Below, in pieces: positions 61,118 to 64,000 of a stretch of 64,000 bases of DNA. The notes beneath the pieces were generated by a model. It was not told the origin of the DNA. It made no database searches and saw nothing but the letters and a program-made list of their open reading frames with translations. Origin of the DNA: an uncultured Clostridia bacterium (GTDB lineage: Bacteria > Bacillota > Clostridia > Oscillospirales > Acutalibacteraceae); NCBI GenBank assembly GCA_947630835.1, contig CANRIZ010000001.1:1-64000 (forward strand), written 5' to 3'. A program made the position numbers and the translations under genes. Each line of letters opens with the position of its first letter. The stretch's first letter is position 1.

Positions 61118-64000
61118 TTATCTGATTTTAACGGTCACTATCTCAAACGGTTTAAGGCTTACGGGTATCTGCCTGCCGCCGGTTTTGATAAGCTTTAAAT
61201 CCTTTTCCGTCATATCGCAAAGGGTTACGCTCTTAAAATCGAAGCCCGCGGTAATAACCGTGTTTGTCCTTTTGTTAAAGCTTTCATACATTCTTATGAT
61301 AATTCCGTCTCCGTCCTCCGCCTTTTTTACGGTTTCTATCACTACGTTTTCATCAGCGCAGGAAATGAGGGAATATTCGTCGCAGAGCTTACCCTGCCGT
61401 TTTCCTATCTCAAAGGCGGTCATGGGGTTATTGAGCTCGTAAGCCTGTTTTATTGTGCCGGCCTGCCTGTAATCGCCCGCATGAGGATAAAGAGAATATG
61501 TGAAATAATGCTCGCATTTATCCGCCGTCGGGTCGGGATAAGTTCCGCTTTTGAGCATGGTAAGGCTCATAACAGAGTCGTGTATGCTGTGACCGTATTT
61601 ACAGTCGTTAATCAAACTTACGCCGTAGCCGTATTCGGAAAGGTCGGCGTATTTATGAGCGCAGACCTCGAACTTTGCGCTGTCCCAGCTTGTGTTGTAA
61701 TGCGTGGGACGTTCAACGCTTCCGAACTGGATATCGTAAGTCGCTTTATCGGCGTTAATGTCAACGGGAAAAGCCGTTTTTAAAATAATATGCGATTCTT
61801 TCCAGTCGATATATGTATCAAAGTCTATTCGCTCAATATCGTCATAAAGCCAAATTTTTTGAATTATAACGCTGTTTAAAAAGCTTTTTTTGATTTCAAG
61901 CCCTGCTCTTGCGCCGTCCTTTATTTGCTTTACCGATACTACCTTGTCTACCTCCCACGACTTATCGGTGTAATAATTGCTGATTTCCCAGTTGTCATAA
62001 TCCCTCGGAAAATCCTCGTAAGCCGTAATGACGTTGCCTCTTGCGTTCTTTTTGAGAACGTCCCTCGAATTTCTCTTATCGTAAATTTTTGCGAGAGTTC
62101 CCTTTTCGTCAAAGACAAGACGGAAATAAGAGTTTTCTACGGTATTATCCGTTACGTTTACGCTGTCCGAAATTTCCGGCTTTTTAATTACCTTGTATCC
62201 CTTTGCGGGAATGTTTTTGACGCTGTAGGTTTTTGAGCCGATTTTAACCGCGCCGTTTCCCATAAAGGAATTGGGGTTAAAGACTATTATTCCGCCCTGC
62301 GTATTTACGTTGGAAATTATATCGTTATATGCGTCGCAAGCTATTTTTTCGCCTGAAATTCTTATCTGCTCATATTGCTTTGACGAAACCTCGTAAACCT
62401 CTTTAATGGAAGAACCGGGTATAATATCGTGGAACTGATTGAGCAGTATTGTTTCCCAGCCGTCGTGAAGCTCCTTGGAGGGATATTTTTTATTATTGAG
62501 CTTTTCATTCATAACGGCAAGCGTTTCCGCCTTTTCAAAAAGGAACTCGCTTTTTCTGTTGTTTCGTTTGTTTTTTGCCTGCGAGGTATATGTTCCCCTG
62601 TGATACTCAAGGTAAAGCTCGCCCTGCCATTCGGGCGTTTTGGGATTTTTCTGCGCTCTCCTTTTTACCCTTTCAAGCATAGAACCCGCAAATTCCATTT
62701 TTGCCTTGGGTACTCCGGTAACTCCCCTTTTGAGTATATCGTAATATTCAAGGTCTTTTCTTACCGGTCCGCCGCCTCCGTCGCCGTAGCCGAAAGTAAT
62801 CATAATCTCGTTGTTTATGCTTTTCTGCTGATAGCGGTCATACCCGCCCTGAAGCTGGGAGGGATTGAGTTTTGCGTTGTAAGTGCTGTTTGTTGCCGTC
62901 GGAACTCCCCTTGTTTTATCCTGCGCCGTCATAAAATACGCGAAAATCTCGGTGCCGTCGATACCCTTCCACCAAAAGGTATCGTAGGGTATCCGGTTGG
63001 TTTCGTTCCAACCGATTTTTGAGGTTACAAACTTATCCACACCGCTTTTTCTTAAAATTTGGGGCAGCGCCGCAGAGTAGCCGAAAACGTCGGGAAGCCA
63101 TAACACCTTGCAATCGACCCCGAATTCTTCTTTAAAAAAGCTTTTGCCGTAAAGCACCTGCCTTACAAGGCTTTCTCCCGAGGAAAGGTTGCAGTCCGCC
63201 TCTACCCACATTGCGCCTTCAACTTCCCATCTGCCCGCCTTAACAAGTTTTTTCACCTGTTCGTAAAGCTCCGGGCTCTCCTCTTTAAGGTACTTGTAAA
63301 GCTGTGCCTGGCTCGACATAAATTTATACTCGGGATATTTTTTCATCAAGGCTATAACCGTTGCAAAGGAGCGCTGAACCTTCTCCCTTGTCTGCGCAAG
63401 AGTCCAAAGCCAGGCTACGTCGATATGAGTGTGACCTATGCAAACGGCGTTTACGTCCTCCGCCTTACAGTATTTTGAGTAAAACTCCGTATTAATGTAA
63501 TTTAAGGCGGCTTCAACGGATTTGTCAAACTCCTTGGAATGTTTGACCCTCATATCAAGCATATTAACGGCGTTGATTATATAATTTTCAATTTCGATAT
63601 ACTTCTTTTCTTCGGGGGAAAGGTACTCTGTTACCTCAAAGGGAACAATCAAAGAGTAATAGAGCTTCCTCGCCTGCTCGTTATACGCTTTCATTTTAGC
63701 GTCAAAGTCAAGATAAGCGTCTCCCGCCATACCCGTATAAGCATAGATATATATTTCGTAGCTCTGTTTTGCGTTATCGAGGAAAATCTCCCTATGATTC
63801 ATATCGAGTCCCTGAGTTAAAACGCCGTCAACGTAAACTATAAACTGCGGATTGATGGCGTCCCAGCCGTTTTCGCCTGAGCTTGTGGAAATTTCGATTT
63901 CGACGTTCCTGCCCCTTAAATGCGGAGGAACAATAAGCTTTTTATAAAACCAGGCGTGTTCGTCCTGCTTGCCGCCCCAACGGTCGTTTAAACCGAAAGG
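61118..64000 (-). CDS. Glycoside hydrolase family 38 alpha-mannosidase (5' end outside the window)
   Basis: At least 960 residues are in the window and the frame stays open to base 64000, so the start lies beyond the right edge. The N-terminal beta domain seen at the edge reads WGGKQDEHAWFYKKLIVP and STSSGENGWDAINPQFIVYVDG. The catalytic domain has the zinc and active-site motif CIGHTHIDVAWLWTLAQTREK, the nucleophile region VLWLPDVFGYSAALPQIL and EADCNLSSGESLVRQ. The C-terminal two-thirds are the usual beta-sandwich domains. Bacterial GH38 enzymes are mostly cytoplasmic and trim alpha-mannosides of N-glycans or yeast mannan. A terminator follows at 61082-61112. Confidence 0.95.
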   Translation of the reverse strand, partial: PFGLNDRWGGKQDEHAWFYKKLIVPPHLRGRNVEIEISTSSGENGWDAINPQFIVYVDGVLTQGLDMNHREIFLDNAKQSYEIYIYAYTGMAGDAYLDFDAKMKAYNEQARKLYYSLIVPFEVTEYLSPEEKKYIEIENYIINAVNMLDMRVKHSKEFDKSVEAALNYINTEFYSKYCKAEDVNAVCIGHTHIDVAWLWTLAQTREKVQRSFATVIALMKKYPEYKFMSSQAQLYKYLKEESPELYEQVKKLVKAGRWEVEGAMWVEADCNLSSGESLVRQVLYGKSFFKEEFGVDCKVLWLPDVFGYSAALPQILRKSGVDKFVTSKIGWNETNRIPYDTFWWKGIDGTEIFAYFMTAQDKTRGVPTATNSTYNAKLNPSQLQGGYDRYQQKSINNEIMITFGYGDGGGGPVRKDLEYYDILKRGVTGVPKAKMEFAGSMLERVKRRAQKNPKTPEWQGELYLEYHRGTYTSQAKNKRNNRKSEFLFEKAETLAVMNEKLNNKKYPSKELHDGWETILLNQFHDIIPGSSIKEVYEVSSKQYEQIRISGEKIACDAYNDIISNVNTQGGIIVFNPNSFMGNGAVKIGSKTYSVKNIPAKGYKVIKKPEISDSVNVTDNTVENSYFRLVFDEKGTLAKIYDKRNSRDVLKKNARGNVITAYEDFPRDYDNWEISNYYTDKSWEVDKVVSVKQIKDGARAGLEIKKSFLNSVIIQKIWLYDDIERIDFDTYIDWKESHIILKTAFPVDINADKATYDIQFGSVERPTHYNTSWDSAKFEVCAHKYADLSEYGYGVSLINDCKYGHSIHDSVMSLTMLKSGTYPDPTADKCEHYFTYSLYPHAGDYRQAGTIKQAYELNNPMTAFEIGKRQGKLCDEYSLISCADENVVIETVKKAEDGDGIIIRMYESFNKRTNTVITAGFDFKSVTLCDMTEKDLKLIKTGGRQIPVSLKPFEIVTVKIR

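Overview
The window reads as chromosome of an anaerobic, spore-forming, Gram-positive member of the Clostridia, most likely a gut Oscillospirales/Ruminococcaceae-type bacterium. The reasons are a complete gerA-type germination operon and spoIIID, AddAB instead of RecBCD, the dgt-dnaG-rpoD order, the clostridial IspH-ribosomal protein S1 fusion in a cmk-plsC-ispH cluster, type I dockerins on secreted proteins, and AGGAGG ribosome sites with sigma-A promoters spaced at 17 bp. No phage, insertion sequence with transposase, CRISPR array or tRNA gene was seen. Taxonomy is inference.

Layout. 1-0.2 kb: promoter and leader of what is probably an rRNA operon running off the left edge. 0.4-3.1 kb: a macro-domain protein and a divergent O-antigen-ligase-like membrane protein. 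3.2-8.1 kb: housekeeping block (rpoD, dnaG, dgt, YigZ, rpmE). 8.2-15 kb: addA-addB. 15-21.8 kb: a cytoplasmic GH27 enzyme, a sodium-solute symporter with a TetR regulator, a ZIP transporter, an M28 peptidase and a DUF2461 protein. 21.9-27.4 kb: MGMT-like protein, then a sporulation island (gerAC/AB/AA, YetF-DUF4363, spoIIID). 27.4-31 kb: upp, rpiB, tsaB, tsaE and a RodA/FtsW protein. 31-41 kb: pcrA, an orphan fumarase beta subunit coupled to a DivIVA-like protein, a hydrolase, a small EamA protein, an LMW-phosphatase/RimI fusion, polA and dusB. 41.1-44.6 kb: the accessory patch, with tandem repeats, palindromes, a leucine-rich-repeat dockerin protein, a broken second copy and a CAP-dockerin protein. 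44.6-54.7 kb: mtaB, two small membrane proteins, a GH27 alpha-galactosidase with an inserted module, ispH-S1, plsC, cmk, a YhiN flavoprotein and an RpiR regulator. 54.8-55.1 kb: a 284-bp element with 30-bp terminal inverted repeats. 55.1-61.1 kb: tmcAL, a hypoxanthine-DNA glycosylase, ackA and the rrf2-cysK-metY sulfur operon. 61.1 kb to the right edge: a GH38 alpha-mannosidase that continues past the window.

How genes work together. Several tRNA-modification steps meet here: TsaB/TsaE make t6A37, MtaB methylthiolates it, TmcAL makes ac4C34 and DusB makes dihydrouridine. AddAB, PcrA, PolA, the deoxyinosine glycosylase and DnaG cover replication and repair. Two GH27 enzymes and a GH38 enzyme point to use of galactoside- and mannose-containing plant or host glycans; the two dockerin proteins suggest cohesin-based assembly of secreted proteins.

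The strongest unexplained signals are regulatory or repetitive. (1) Two unrelated promoters (macro-domain gene and LRR-dockerin gene, 41 kb apart) carry the same two-turn direct repeat exactly 5 bp upstream of -35. (2) The 284-bp inverted-repeat element supplies the stop codon of tmcAL. (3) An 18-codon leader peptide whose stop lies in a hairpin precedes metY. (4) A 17-bp stem fully pairs the Shine-Dalgarno of spoIIID.

Start sites were moved inward from the longest frame wherever a clear ribosome site decides the matter; these are stated per gene. Intergenic stretches longer than 300 bases are the left edge, 41.14-41.45 kb and 54.73-55.1 kb, each described below.
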